From: Parvularcula marina
Lineage (GTDB): Bacteria; Pseudomonadota; Alphaproteobacteria; Caulobacterales; Parvularculaceae
Assembly: GCF_003399445.1 (NCBI RefSeq)
Contig: NZ_QUQO01000001.1
Span: 2,229,001-2,293,000 of the forward strand
DNA length: 64,000 nt
Direction of reading: 5' to 3'
Shown: positions 26,539 through 36,271 of the stretch, in pieces
Numbering within the stretch: the first letter of the stretch is position 1
How the letters are laid out: the number at the start of each line of letters is the position of its first letter
Translations under genes and position numbers: made by a program
Notes under the pieces: model-generated
What the model was told of the DNA's origin: nothing
Seen by the model: only the letters and a program-made list of their open reading frames with translations
The model's database searches: none

Positions 26539-27807
26539 TTAGCTGCCTGACTCATCGTCTTGCTGGGAAAGCCGCATCTCGACGGCGCTGTCCCGCTCGA
26601 CATCGCGCAGGTAACGGCGCGAGAGCAGCTCGAGCTCTTCGGCGCGAAGCTGGTTCTCGACTGCGGCACGTGGCGGCAGACCATAGCCTGCGTCCCGCTC
26701 ACACATCAGGATGCGGTGATAGGCGCCTTCGCTTTCGATGATGTCTGAGACTTTGCCCTCTTCAAGATTGGCAAGGACATCATGAAAGACGGATTCGTAA
26801 TCGCTTTCGCGCAGCATCGGCAGGGCGGTGACACCGATCCCGGAACCCAGATCGATGCTCAACTCATCGCCATTGCAGGCATTGGTGCGCGCAAGGTTCG
26901 CCATGCCCTTTTCGACTTCAGCGCGGTCCATCGTGGCCGGCGCGCCCGCATAGGCGACCATGTAGCCCGGCTCACCGGCTTGTGTGGCTGGACGGTGCTG
27001 GCGCACGGCAATCATTTTCAGCATGCCGGTCTGCGGGATCGGCCGCGAGATATTGCCTTCGCCAAGACGGGTGACAACAGCGGCAAGGTCGGGGTCCAGA
27101 TCATTTGCAACGACCCAGCCAATGTCACCGCCGCGAGCGGCAGAGGGGCAGGCGGAATATTGCTGGGCCAGCGCGCGGAAAGGGGCCCCGCGGCGCATCT
27201 GCTCGATCATCTGCATGCCGATATTATACATCTGCTCCTGCTCTGACGCCTGAGAGACAGGCAGGCAGATTTCGGAGATGAGATATTGGTCCGCCGTTAC
27301 GGTGGCGAGGAGATCCTCCATCGTGCTCTCGACTTCGTCGTCGGTGACGGAGACACGGCTGCCGAACCGTCCGCGCACGAGCTGTTCCCAGGCGAGGTCC
27401 GCGCGGATGCGTTCCGCCAGCGTGCTGACGTCGACGCCTTGTGAGCTGAGGTCGCGGGTCAGATCCTCGATCGTGCCGCCGCCTTGTGCTGCCATGTTGG
27501 CGAGCTCTTCCTGCACAGCCTCATCCGGAATTTGCAGATCCCAGCGCTCGGCTTCCTGCAGTTTCAGGCGCTCTTCGACGAGTTCGCGAAGGGCTTGTTG
27601 CTGGAATTGCGGAATGGCCTCGGGGGGCAGTTCGGGAATGCCTTGCGTGACCATCATCAGCCGCATGCGCTGGCGGATGTCGAAGGTCGAAATCGGATCA
27701 TCATTGACGACCGCTGCCACACGCTCGCCGACCGGCTGTGCGGCGGCCTGGGCCATCCCGCAAATCCCCGCCAGGACGGCGGCGCATACGCATCCAACTA
27801 ACCTCAT
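26539..27807 (-). CDS. surA: SurA-like periplasmic peptidyl-prolyl isomerase/chaperone
   Basis: Periplasmic chaperone for outer-membrane proteins, cooperating with BamA and Skp encoded earlier in the window. A signal peptide ends at about AQAAAQ. The SurA N-terminal domain follows (VAAVVNDDPISTFDIRQRM, about residue 30). The PPIC (parvulin) region is about 170-275 (ARGGDIGWV is the recognisable core), with a divergent second half. The ATG at 27807 is preferred because AGGA lies eight bases before it. lptD, the usual upstream neighbour, is absent. Confidence 0.88.
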   Translation of the reverse strand: MRLVGCVCAAVLAGICGMAQAAAQPVGERVAAVVNDDPISTFDIRQRMRLMMVTQGIPELPPEAIPQFQQQALRELVEERLKLQEAERWDLQIPDEAVQEELANMAAQGGGTIEDLTRDLSSQGVDVSTLAERIRADLAWEQLVRGRFGSRVSVTDDEVESTMEDLLATVTADQYLISEICLPVSQASEQEQMYNIGMQMIEQMRRGAPFRALAQQYSACPSAARGGDIGWVVANDLDPDLAAVVTRLGEGNISRPIPQTGMLKMIAVRQHRPATQAGEPGYMVAYAGAPATMDRAEVEKGMANLARTNACNGDELSIDLGSGIGVTALPMLRESDYESVFHDVLANLEEGKVSDIIESEGAYHRILMCERDAGYGLPPRAAVENQLRAEELELLSRRYLRDVERDSAVEMRLSQQDDESGS

Positions 27808-27925
27808 GGACATATCCTGATCTGCCTGCGGCGGTGGAGTTCCGCCCTGTTTCTTTTCGGCCTTCTACCGGACCTTTTCCCCAAGCGAAACGGGCTGGCC
27901 GTGAAAAGCCGTTAAAACCTGCGGG

Positions 27926-28474
27926 TTAACTTTCTGGCCTGTCTCTTTTCTGGAGCTCCAGCACCATCGGGCGCAGGGTTTTCTCCCAGAAATCAGGGGT
28001 CAGGGGGCCGGCATGGCGATATCGGATACGCCCTTCCTGATCGATCAGAAATGTCTCGGGCGCCGCGGTGACACCGAACTGGATGATATTCCGCCCCGCC
28101 GCGTCATTGCCGACCTTGTCATAGGGGTTGCCCCATTGGGCCAGCCAGTCCGCGCCGCGTTCGGGCGTATCGATCCAGTTGATGCCGTAAAGCGGGACTT
28201 CATCTTCGGCGCCGATCTGCATGAGCAGGCTGTGCTCCAACCGGCAGGACGGGCACCAGGAGCCGAAAATGTTGACCAGTGTGACCTGGCCTTTGAGCTC
28301 TTCAGTCGTAAAGGCATTACCGAGCCCCGGCATATCCGCCAGCTCTAGATCAGGCGCGGGCTTGTCGATCAGTACAGAGGGCAGATTCTGCTGGTCAAGG
28401 CTGAGCCCGCGAACGGCGAACAGGGCCACGATGACAAACAGGCCGAGCGGGATGATAAGGAGAAGGCGCTTCAT
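27926..28474 (-). CDS. ccmG: Thiol:disulfide interchange protein CcmG/DsbE
   Basis: Membrane-anchored periplasmic thioredoxin that reduces apocytochrome c for haem attachment. One N-terminal membrane helix (about residues 2-20) is followed by a thioredoxin fold with the active site GSWCPSC. The family features GVTAAPETFLID (cis-Pro) and LVNIFGSW are present. 182 residues from the ATG at 28474. No other ccm gene is near, so it stands alone here. The upstream region holds the paired operators described for the adjacent divergent regulator, which could also affect this gene. Confidence 0.9.
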   Translation of the reverse strand: MKRLLLIIPLGLFVIVALFAVRGLSLDQQNLPSVLIDKPAPDLELADMPGLGNAFTTEELKGQVTLVNIFGSWCPSCRLEHSLLMQIGAEDEVPLYGINWIDTPERGADWLAQWGNPYDKVGNDAAGRNIIQFGVTAAPETFLIDQEGRIRYRHAGPLTPDFWEKTLRPMVLELQKRDRPES

Positions 28475-28540
28475 GGGCGCCTTTCTGCCGTGCAGGCCGA
28501 GGGCTGGCAATGCGTCATCGCGGCGAAAGTGATTGACCAC

Positions 28541-28556
28541 ATAAAGATTTCTTTAT
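28541..28556. promoter_or_regulatory. Operator copy 1, perfect palindrome ATAAAGA-TT-TCTTTAT
   Basis: A perfect 7-bp inverted repeat around TT, in the ccmG/regulator intergenic gap. An identical copy lies 28 bases downstream. The ATAAAGA-n2-TCTTTAT form is, from memory, like the site of SahR-type ArsR regulators of methionine metabolism. The adjoining ArsR gene supports autoregulation. Confidence 0.75.
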
Positions 28557-28568
28557 ATCCATTCTCGC

Positions 28569-28584
28569 ATAAAGATTTCTTTAT
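28569..28584. promoter_or_regulatory. Operator copy 2, identical palindrome
   Basis: Second exact copy of the 16-bp palindrome, ending one base before the in-frame ATG at 28585. Because it abuts that codon, the ATG probably lies within the promoter/operator, and translation more likely begins at the GTG at 28633. Confidence 0.75.
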
Positions 28585-28632
28585 ATGCGGTCGGTTTCAT
28601 CTGCGCATTCATCTGGAAGGACAGCCAGTTCC

Positions 28633-29622
28633 GTGACCGGTTTTGACCATATCCTCGGCCAGCTCCGCGCAGCGGGAGAACAGACGCGGCTGCGTATCCT
28701 TCTGCTTCTGCGCGAGAGTGAGCTGACGGTCACCGAGCTCACCGAGATTCTGGACCAGAGCCAGCCGCGAGTCAGCCGGCATTTAAAGGTGCTGGCCGAT
28801 TCAGGGCTCGTCGAACGTTTTCATGAAGGCGCGTGGGTTTTCTACCGGCTGGCCGCGCCGCTGACGCTTGGGCCGCTCGCCGATCTGCTGGCGGAAGGCG
28901 ATACCGAAGCTCTGCCCGAAGACATGACGGCATTTGCGCGCATCCGTGAACGGCGCGCCAAACAGGCGGCGGATTATTTCGCCGCGCAGGCCTCCCATTG
29001 GGAAGCCCTCCGTGCCCTTCATATCGCAGATGAGAAGGTGGAAGAGGCGCTGCTCGAGCTGTCCGGCGGGCCGGGGGAGACCTTCCTCGATCTTGGCACC
29101 GGCACGGGCCGGATGCTGATGCTGTTTGCGGATCATTATGAGCAGGGCATCGGCTATGACCTCTCGCCCGAAATGCTGGCGATTGCCCGCTCGCGCGTGA
29201 TGGAGGCGGGACTTGCCCACGCGCAGGTGCGGCGCGGCGATTTCATGGAAGATCCTTTGCAGGACGGCGCGGATATTATCTGCCTGCATCATGTCCTGCA
29301 CTACCTCACCGCGCCGGAGCAGGCGATCAAGGCGGCAGCAGAAGCCGTGACGCCGACGGGCCGCATCCTGATCGCTGATTTTGCACCGCATACCCATGAA
29401 GACCTGCGCGAGACACATGCGCATCGCCGCCTGGGGTTTGAGGACAGCGAAATCGAAGGCTGGGCCCGGAGAAATGGGCTTCATCTGATCGGCGACCGGC
29501 GGTTGGAGCCGCCTCGCGAAGGTGGTCTTGTCACCCGCGTCTGGTGCCTGTCACCGCAAAAATCCTCGCAACCTTTTGCTTCCTCACATTCCACCCATCA
29601 GGTGCCGCATGCCGCCAGTTAA
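28633..29622 (+). CDS. ArsR-family regulator fused to SAM-dependent methyltransferase domain (SahR-like)
   Basis: Predicted transcription repressor of methionine-cycle genes. Residues 1-90 are an ArsR winged helix (TRLRILLLLRESELTV, QPRVSRHLKVLADSGLV). A class I methyltransferase fold follows, with SAM motif FLDLGTGTGRMLML and later ICLHHVLHYL. In alphaproteobacteria this fusion sits upstream of metF/metH and is known or predicted to sense S-adenosylhomocysteine. The GTG at 28633 is preferred (GGAAGGA 11 bases upstream); ATG 28585 abuts the operator. It overlaps the metF start by 14 bases. Whether the methyltransferase half is catalytic or only a ligand sensor is not visible. Confidence 0.85.
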   Translation: MTGFDHILGQLRAAGEQTRLRILLLLRESELTVTELTEILDQSQPRVSRHLKVLADSGLVERFHEGAWVFYRLAAPLTLGPLADLLAEGDTEALPEDMTAFARIRERRAKQAADYFAAQASHWEALRALHIADEKVEEALLELSGGPGETFLDLGTGTGRMLMLFADHYEQGIGYDLSPEMLAIARSRVMEAGLAHAQVRRGDFMEDPLQDGADIICLHHVLHYLTAPEQAIKAAAEAVTPTGRILIADFAPHTHEDLRETHAHRRLGFEDSEIEGWARRNGLHLIGDRRLEPPREGGLVTRVWCLSPQKSSQPFASSHSTHQVPHAAS

Positions 29623-30475
29623 AGTCAGTTTTGAATTCTTTCCGCCGAAGACGGATAAAATGGGGGAGACCCTCTGGACCTCTGTTGGCAAGCTGGCGCC
29701 GTTGAAGCCGACATTCGTCTCCGTGACTTATGGTGCGGGCGGCTCGACTCGGGAGCGAACGCACAAGACAGTTGAGCGGATTGTGTCGGAGACGGAGCTT
29801 TCCGTTGCCGCTCACCTCACCACGGTTGAAGCCACAAAAGACACGGTCGATGATGTTTTGCGCGACTATTGGGCGGTGGGTGTCCGGCATATCGTGGCGC
29901 TGCGCGGTGATCCGCCCGCCGGTGTGGGCGAGACATATGTGCCGACACCGGGCGGCTATGCGAATGCGGCGGAGCTGACGGTGGGCGCAAAAGGCATCGC
30001 CGATTTTGAGATTTCCGTTGGCTGCTACCCCGAAAAGCACCCTGAAAGTGCATCCGTCGAGGCGGATATCGATTATCTGAAAGCCAAGGTCGATGCCGGG
30101 GCGACGCGGGCGATCACCCAGTTCTTCTATGACAATGATGTCTACGAACGATATGTCGAGCGGGTCCGCAAGGCGGGCATCGACATTCCGATCGTGCCCG
30201 GCATCATGCCGATTTCGAATTTTAAATCACTCTGCCGGATGTCGTCCCTGTGCGGGGCGAGCCTGCCGAAACGTCTGCATGCGCTGTTCGATGATCTCGA
30301 TGATGACCCGGCCCAGCGCCAGTTGGTCGCCGCGACGATTGCTGCTGAGCAATGCGTTGACCTGCAGAAACGCGGTATCGACCAGTTTCATTTCTACACG
30401 CTCAACCGCGCGGAGCTGACGCTCGCCACCTGCCGGATGATGGGCCTGACGCCTGCCGTTACCGAGGCGGCGTGA
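29609..30475 (+). CDS. metF: 5,10-methylenetetrahydrofolate reductase
   Basis: FAD enzyme producing 5-methyl-THF, the methyl donor for MetH encoded next. Family motifs: [11 protein letters not shown] at the N-terminus, [43 protein letters not shown], and the closing [11 protein letters not shown]. The ATG at 29609 gives 288 residues, matching the family. A longer open frame upstream reads through the regulator's end in another frame. The metF stop shares one base with the metH ATG. Confidence 0.96.
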   Translation: MPPVKVSFEFFPPKTDKMGETLWTSVGKLAPLKPTFVSVTYGAGGSTRERTHKTVERIVSETELSVAAHLTTVEATKDTVDDVLRDYWAVGVRHIVALRGDPPAGVGETYVPTPGGYANAAELTVGAKGIADFEISVGCYPEKHPESASVEADIDYLKAKVDAGATRAITQFFYDNDVYERYVERVRKAGIDIPIVPGIMPISNFKSLCRMSSLCGASLPKRLHALFDDLDDDPAQRQLVAATIAAEQCVDLQKRGIDQFHFYTLNRAELTLATCRMMGLTPAVTEAA

Positions 30476-33126
30476 TGTCAGAAGCGAAGATGGTCCCGAC
30501 CTTCGTCAATATCGGCGAACGGACGAATGTCACGGGCTCCGCGAAATTCCGGAAGCTGATCAAGGCTGGTGACTATGCCACCGCCGTCGATGTCGCGCGC
30601 CAGCAGGTCGAAAACGGCGCGCAGGTGATCGACGTCAATATGGACGAAGGCATGCTCGACGGTGCCGAGGCCATGGTGACCTTCCTGCGGCTGATTGCCT
30701 CCGAGCCTGATATCGCCCGCGTGCCGGTGATGATCGACAGCTCCAAATGGGAAGTGATCGAGGCGGGCCTCAAACAGGTACAGGGCAAGGCCATCGTCAA
30801 TTCGATCTCGCTTAAAGAAGGCGAAGACGCCTTCCTGTATCATGCCGGGCTTTGCCGCCGCTATGGCGCGGCGGTCGTGGTCATGGCGTTTGATGAGGAT
30901 GGGCAGGCCGATGCGGCGGACCGCAAGATTGAAATCTGTACACGCAGTTATAACCTCCTTGTCGAGAACGGCTTTCCGCCCGAGGACATCATCTTTGATC
31001 CTAATATTTTTGCGGTGGCGACGGGGATTGAGGAACACAATAATTACGCCAATGATTTCATCAACGCGACGCAGGCCATCAAGGAAACCCTGCCCGGCGC
31101 GCGGGTGTCGGGCGGCGTCTCGAATATCTCCTTCTCTTTTCGCGGCAATGATGCCGTGCGCGAGGCGATGCATTCGGTCTTTCTCTATCATGCCATCCGT
31201 GCCGGGATGGATATGGGGATCGTCAATGCTGGTCAGCTTGCGATCTATGATGATATCCCGGCGGAGCTGCGCGATCCGGTTGAGGACGTGATCCTCAACC
31301 GCCGTGACGATGCGACTGAGCGCCTGCTGGAGGTTGCCGAACGCTATCGCGGACAGGGCGCCAAAGCGCGTGAGGAGGATCTGACCTGGCGCGAGGCGCC
31401 AGTCGAAGAACGCATCCGCCACGCCCTCGTCAAGGGTATTACGGCGTATATTGAAGAAGATACGGAAGAAGCCCGCATTGCACTCGGTCGTCCGCTTCAT
31501 GTCATCGAAGGTCCGTTGATGGACGGCATGAATGTCGTCGGGGACCTCTTTGGTGACGGCAAGATGTTCCTGCCGCAGGTTGTCAAATCCGCCCGCGTCA
31601 TGAAACAGGCGGTTGCCTATCTCACCCCCTTCATGGAGGAGGAGAAGCGCCTGTCGGGCGAGGATTCAGCACCCAAGGCCAATGGCAAAGTGCTGCTCGC
31701 GACGGTCAAGGGCGATGTCCATGATATCGGCAAGAACATTGTCGGCGTCGTTCTTCAGTGTAACAACTATGAAGTCATCGATATGGGCGTCATGGTGCCT
31801 GCCAATGACATTCTTGCCAAAGCGCGCGAGGAAAAAGTCGATGTCATCGGGCTCTCGGGCCTCATCACGCCGAGCCTGGATGAAATGGTCAATGTAGCAA
31901 GCGAGATGAAGCGGCTCAGTATGGACCAACCGCTGCTGATCGGTGGGGCGACGACCTCGATTGCGCATACGGCAGTGAAAATCGCCCCTAGCTATGACAA
32001 GGGCGTCGTCTATGTCACCGATGCAAGCCGGGCTGTCGGGGTCGTCAGTAATCTGATCTCCACCGAGCGCCGGACAGATTATTTGGCCGGGATCGCCGGT
32101 GAATATGATAATGTGCGCGAGAAATTCCTTGGCCGTCAGAAACAAGATGACCGCATCTCCATTGCTGATGCGCGTAAGACGCCTTTCTCGGATCATGCGG
32201 GCTGGACGCCGCCTGCGCCGAAACAGACGGGCCTGACCGAGATCAATGACCTGCCGCTCAAAGAGCTTGTCCCCTATATCGACTGGTCGCCGTTTTTCCA
32301 GAGCTGGGATCTGCACGGACGATTCCCGGCGATCCTTGAGGATGACAAGGTCGGCGAGGCGGCAACCAGCCTTTACAATGATGCGCAGGAAATGCTGGTG
32401 CAGCTCGTCGAAGAGGGGTGGTACACGGCGCACGGCGTTGTCGGGTTGTGGCCGGCCAATCGGCGCGGCGATGACATTGTTGTGTGGACGGATGAAACAC
32501 GGAGCGAGGAGCGCGCAGTCTTTCATTCTCTCCGCCAGCAGATCAAAAAGCGTGAAGGCCAGCCCAATTACGCTCTGTCCGATTTCATCCTGCCCGAAGG
32601 CGAGGCGGACTGGATCGGCGGCTTTGCTGTCACCGCCGGGCATGGCGAGGACGAGATCGTCGCGCGCTTCAATAAGAAGAACGACAACTACAGCTCGATC
32701 ATGGCCTCAGCCCTGGCTGACCGGCTGGCCGAAGCCTTCGCGGAATATCTGCATGAGAAAGTCCGGCGCGAGATCTGGGGCTATGCCGCAGATGAGACAC
32801 TGACGCCGGAGGAGCTGATTGCGGAGGATTATCAGGGCATCCGCCCGGCGGCGGGATATCCAGCGCAACCGGACCATACGGAAAAGGAAGTCCTCTTCTC
32901 GCTTTTAGAGGCAGAAGAGAAATGCGGCATCTCACTGACTGAAAGCTATGCGATGCAGCCGGGCGCGGCGGTCTCGGGGCTCTATTTCGCGCATCCGAAA
33001 TCGGTTTATTTTGGTACGGGGAAAATCAGCCGCGATCAGGTTGAAGATTATGCCGCCCGCAAAGGCTGGGAGCTCAGCCGCGCCGAGAAATGGCTGAGCC
33101 CCATCCTGTCCTACATCCCGGGTTGA
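30475..33126 (+). CDS. metH: Cobalamin-dependent methionine synthase lacking the homocysteine-binding module
   Basis: B12-dependent methyl transfer from 5-methyl-THF. This 883-residue protein contains the folate barrel (about 5-270; [11 protein letters not shown]), the cobalamin cap and Rossmann module with the B12 ligand His416 in GDVHDIGKN, and the SAM-activation domain ([10 protein letters not shown]). The roughly 340-residue N-terminal homocysteine/zinc barrel of E. coli MetH is missing. Such split MetH proteins occur in alphaproteobacteria with the homocysteine module encoded separately, but no such gene is in this window. A GTG at 30472 is an alternative start. It is coupled to metF. 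Confidence 0.95.
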   Translation: MSEAKMVPTFVNIGERTNVTGSAKFRKLIKAGDYATAVDVARQQVENGAQVIDVNMDEGMLDGAEAMVTFLRLIASEPDIARVPVMIDSSKWEVIEAGLKQVQGKAIVNSISLKEGEDAFLYHAGLCRRYGAAVVVMAFDEDGQADAADRKIEICTRSYNLLVENGFPPEDIIFDPNIFAVATGIEEHNNYANDFINATQAIKETLPGARVSGGVSNISFSFRGNDAVREAMHSVFLYHAIRAGMDMGIVNAGQLAIYDDIPAELRDPVEDVILNRRDDATERLLEVAERYRGQGAKAREEDLTWREAPVEERIRHALVKGITAYIEEDTEEARIALGRPLHVIEGPLMDGMNVVGDLFGDGKMFLPQVVKSARVMKQAVAYLTPFMEEEKRLSGEDSAPKANGKVLLATVKGDVHDIGKNIVGVVLQCNNYEVIDMGVMVPANDILAKAREEKVDVIGLSGLITPSLDEMVNVASEMKRLSMDQPLLIGGATTSIAHTAVKIAPSYDKGVVYVTDASRAVGVVSNLISTERRTDYLAGIAGEYDNVREKFLGRQKQDDRISIADARKTPFSDHAGWTPPAPKQTGLTEINDLPLKELVPYIDWSPFFQSWDLHGRFPAILEDDKVGEAATSLYNDAQEMLVQLVEEGWYTAHGVVGLWPANRRGDDIVVWTDETRSEERAVFHSLRQQIKKREGQPNYALSDFILPEGEADWIGGFAVTAGHGEDEIVARFNKKNDNYSSIMASALADRLAEAFAEYLHEKVRREIWGYAADETLTPEELIAEDYQGIRPAAGYPAQPDHTEKEVLFSLLEAEEKCGISLTESYAMQPGAAVSGLYFAHPKSVYFGTGKISRDQVEDYAARKGWELSRAEKWLSPILSYIPG

Positions 33127-34541
33127 GGCGGTGGCGTCCCTTCCTTCACGAAAACTCCGTAAGGCCGGCCGGTCTTACGCCATGTCAGGAACAGCGTGAC
33201 GGATACCAGCACCGCCATTGACGCTTGCGCGATGGGACTGGCGATCCAGATGCCCCACTCCCCGATGATCCGTGGCAGGATGAGGGTGAGGGGGATCGTG
33301 AAAAGATAGACCTGCGACAGCCCGAACAGGGCCGCGCGCCCCGCATCGCCGAGCGCCTGAAAATAGCCTGCAAGGATCGTATTGCTCGCAAAAATCACGA
33401 ACAGCATGACCATGATCGGCAGGATGCGTTCAACTTCGGCGATGACTGTCTCATCACCGACGAACATGCGCGCCAAGAGCCCTGCGCCGAGGATGAAGAC
33501 CGCCTCGATCACAATCGCAAAACCGACGGCAAGACCGAGGGCGACGACAAGCGCCTGATTGGAACGATGATAGGCCCCGGCGCCATAATTGTTGCCGACA
33601 ATCGCCTGCGCGGCGAGCGACAGGCCGAGGATCGGGAAGAAGGCAAAGGTCATGATCCGCTGGATGATACCGTAAGCGGCCACTGTCAGTGCGTACTCCT
33701 CGCCTGCAAAGGCTTGGATCGAATAAACGATGATCCCCGCCATCAGGCTGACGCCTAGGAAGTTGAGCGAACCCGGCAGGCCGAGCGCAAGGATGCGCCG
33801 CCAGCGATCCCAGTCGGGGAAGGGCGCGTGGGGCAGCGCGCGGATATCGGAGAAATGCCGCAAGCGGAGGATGACAATAATCGCAAAGGCCACACCCTGC
33901 GCCGCAATCGTGCCAAGGGCGGAGCCAAGCACGCCGAGGCCGAGAACAACGATAAGGACAAAGTTGAACCCGACATTGAGAAGGGTGATCCCGGCCGACA
34001 GCATGGTCATCAGGCCGATCTTTCCCTCCGACCGGAAGGTGTCATATTGCAGGGCCAGGATGAAATTCATCGGCGCCGCCAGATAGATCGGCGTGATATA
34101 GGTGCTCGCCATCGCCGCCAGATCCTCATTCCCGCCGGAGAGCAGGGTGAGAACACTCGTCCGGGTCAGGAGATAGAGGGCAAGGACCACAAGGCTGATG
34201 ATCAGGCTGAGGCGCTGAGCCGACCCGAAAATCGAATTGGCGCGCTCAACATCATCGGCACCTAGCGCGCGGGCGATGAGGCTCGCCGACCCGCTGCCGA
34301 CCAGCGAGGAAAGGGCGATCAACAGCATGAAGAGCGGGAAGGCCATGGTCACCGCCGAGAGGGCATCGGCGCCGACATAATGGCCGAGGAAAATGGCATC
34401 GACGATGTTGAGCAGACCATTGACCATCATCACCGCGATGATCGGCGCGGCGGATTTGAGGAATAGCTGGACAAGGCTTCCCTGCAGATAGGGGTTCTGG
34501 CGGCGGGGTGCGGCGGTCGCAGGCATCGGGGCAACTTTCAT
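33111..34541 (-). CDS. MATE family efflux transporter
   Basis: Multidrug/toxin cation antiporter in the inner membrane. Twelve hydrophobic segments with two related halves are seen, and each half begins with MATE-like wording (for example [18 protein letters not shown] and [14 protein letters not shown]). The ATG at 34541 gives 476 residues. An earlier ATG at 34637 would add 32 polar residues not typical of the family, so the start is uncertain. The 3' end overlaps the converging metH by 16 bases. Substrate cannot be inferred. Confidence 0.88.
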   Translation of the reverse strand: MKVAPMPATAAPRRQNPYLQGSLVQLFLKSAAPIIAVMMVNGLLNIVDAIFLGHYVGADALSAVTMAFPLFMLLIALSSLVGSGSASLIARALGADDVERANSIFGSAQRLSLIISLVVLALYLLTRTSVLTLLSGGNEDLAAMASTYITPIYLAAPMNFILALQYDTFRSEGKIGLMTMLSAGITLLNVGFNFVLIVVLGLGVLGSALGTIAAQGVAFAIIVILRLRHFSDIRALPHAPFPDWDRWRRILALGLPGSLNFLGVSLMAGIIVYSIQAFAGEEYALTVAAYGIIQRIMTFAFFPILGLSLAAQAIVGNNYGAGAYHRSNQALVVALGLAVGFAIVIEAVFILGAGLLARMFVGDETVIAEVERILPIMVMLFVIFASNTILAGYFQALGDAGRAALFGLSQVYLFTIPLTLILPRIIGEWGIWIASPIAQASMAVLVSVTLFLTWRKTGRPYGVFVKEGTPPPQPGM

Positions 34542-34702
34542 TTGGGCAGCCGACCCGGATAGGGCAACGAATTCTCGATGGATACCCCATGGCTCCTGAA
34601 AGCTGATCTCTGCATCCTTTTTGCCGCACTGCGCCATTGCACTGGTTCAGGCTAGGGAGCCTCCCCATATCCAGAAACTAACGCGTAGGATTGGTGCCAT
34701 CC

Positions 34703-34966
34703 ATGCAAGAGAATGACGATCAGCAATTAGATCCCAGTGCAGCCAACACTTCGAACCGGCGGTTCGTCCTGTGGGCTGGCGGCTTGCTTGTGGCGGCTGT
34801 GCTGGTATTTGCGGCGGTGACGCAATTGCCGATTTTCGGGCGCGGCTTTCATGCCGTCTTTGCGGTCATTCTCGGGGTCGGTTTCACGATTGCGCTGGCC
34901 GTGGGGCTGATGGCGTTGACTTTCTACTCGGCCCGGTCCGGGCATGATGATCAGATCGGCGAGTAA
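34703..34966 (+). CDS. Small membrane protein, unknown function
   Basis: Not recognised. The 87-residue product has a polar, Asp/Gln-rich N-terminus, two clear membrane helices (about 22-40 and 50-75) and a short charged tail. The ATG at 34703 is preferred over the in-frame TTG at 34691. It is divergent from the MATE gene, with its stop only two bases before the converging CE15-like gene. High GC and codon pattern like its neighbours support a real gene. Confidence 0.55.
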   Translation: MQENDDQQLDPSAANTSNRRFVLWAGGLLVAAVLVFAAVTQLPIFGRGFHAVFAVILGVGFTIALAVGLMALTFYSARSGHDDQIGE

Positions 34967-34968
34967 CG

Positions 34969-36192
34969 CTACTCATCCAGTCCGAAATGCTGGGATACGA
35001 AGGCGATGAAATTCTCCCAGTCCGACAGTTTCGTGCCGTGGGTGCCCTCGCGGATGAAGACCGCGATGTCTGCGTTGGCGTTCATTTCCTCCGGGTCCGT
35101 CTGATCGAGACCTGAGAGACCGTAAAGCTCATAGGCGGGATCGGCACCTTCGGCGGTTCGATAAGCACCCATAGGTCCGGCCCAGAGATCGTCCCAGCCG
35201 CCGCCGAACAGGACCGGCCGCGGTGCCATCGTGCCAAGCGCCATATGCTGATCAATCGGCAGCTCCGTTTCGAGGCCCGCAAAATCCCGATAGGCGGGCG
35301 CGAACCAGTGCGGGAAACCGCCGGTGATGTTCTCGATTGACTCCCCCTCATAAGAGCGGTTGAGCGTAGCGCCCCCTGTCCCTGACTGATGCGCCCACAG
35401 AAGATCGATGCGCGGGTCGAACAGCATGGCGGCAAAGGCCGCCTTGCCGTTCCGCGAATGGCCCATCACCGCCATGCGGTCCGGATCAAACCGGCTGTTC
35501 GTTTCGAGCTGGGTGACGGCGAGGCTCGCGACCCACCCCCAGGCGGCGATTGCGCCGGGACGTACAGCCGGATCATCCGCAGGCGACAGGTCTTCGAGAA
35601 GCGGAATGGCTTTTTCCCGGTCGTCAGGGATCACGTCGCCAGCATAAATGCTGACAACCGCCATGCCTTTGGCGAGGAGGCGCTCGACCGGCATCGAGAT
35701 GAGGAAGGGATCGTCACCTTCCGGGAGCGGCATGTTCGCAAACCGACTGCAGAAGTCTGGTGCACCGTTGAACGGCGCGCTGAAGGCTTCACGACCGCCC
35801 AGTGCCAGCGGATTGCCGCAAAAGCTGAACTGCATGATGGCCGGGTACGGACCATCGCCCATTGGCAGGATATAAGCCACCGAAAAGCGGCGGTGGAGGG
35901 TGGGGTCTTCTAGTATAAATTCTCCGGCAGCGCTCGCGCCCGTGATGCCATCGGCGCTGACGGCCTTATGGTCGATCAGGACCGGCTCGCGGCTTTCGGG
36001 AAGACGGCCATAGATCTGGTCGGCAAAGGCATCTCGCAAAGCGGGCACGCGGGCTTCCCACTCTGCTCGGGTTTTCACTTTGGGGCTGTCGCTAAAGGCC
36101 GCAAGGACCGGCGGAGTTGCGGGCGGCGTCTTGTCCGCGGGCTCGTCAGCAAGCAGCGCACCGAGCGTGATCAATGATATTAGCCAGGCCAT
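34969..36192 (-). CDS. Secreted CE15-like glucuronoyl esterase family protein
   Basis: Alpha/beta hydrolase with signal peptide (to about residue 15). GHSRNGKAA places the nucleophile Ser246 in the Ser-Arg-x-Gly-Lys motif of carbohydrate esterase family 15, followed by HQSGTGGATLNR and FPHWFAPAY, also family-like. His385 (GTHG) is the likely triad His. The position before SGTGG is Gln269, where many members have Glu, so Asp334/335 in GGWDDLW may supply the acid. CE15 enzymes cut ester links between lignin and glucuronoxylan. No other glycan genes surround it, so the natural substrate is open. Confidence 0.75.
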   Translation of the reverse strand: MAWLISLITLGALLADEPADKTPPATPPVLAAFSDSPKVKTRAEWEARVPALRDAFADQIYGRLPESREPVLIDHKAVSADGITGASAAGEFILEDPTLHRRFSVAYILPMGDGPYPAIMQFSFCGNPLALGGREAFSAPFNGAPDFCSRFANMPLPEGDDPFLISMPVERLLAKGMAVVSIYAGDVIPDDREKAIPLLEDLSPADDPAVRPGAIAAWGWVASLAVTQLETNSRFDPDRMAVMGHSRNGKAAFAAMLFDPRIDLLWAHQSGTGGATLNRSYEGESIENITGGFPHWFAPAYRDFAGLETELPIDQHMALGTMAPRPVLFGGGWDDLWAGPMGAYRTAEGADPAYELYGLSGLDQTDPEEMNANADIAVFIREGTHGTKLSDWENFIAFVSQHFGLDE

Positions 36193-36271
36193 GTTTGGCT
36201 CCTCCCGTTCATAAGGAGGAGACCATTCACGGCGCTGTCATTCAAGTCAGTTCTGCTGAGGGACCCGCGGT

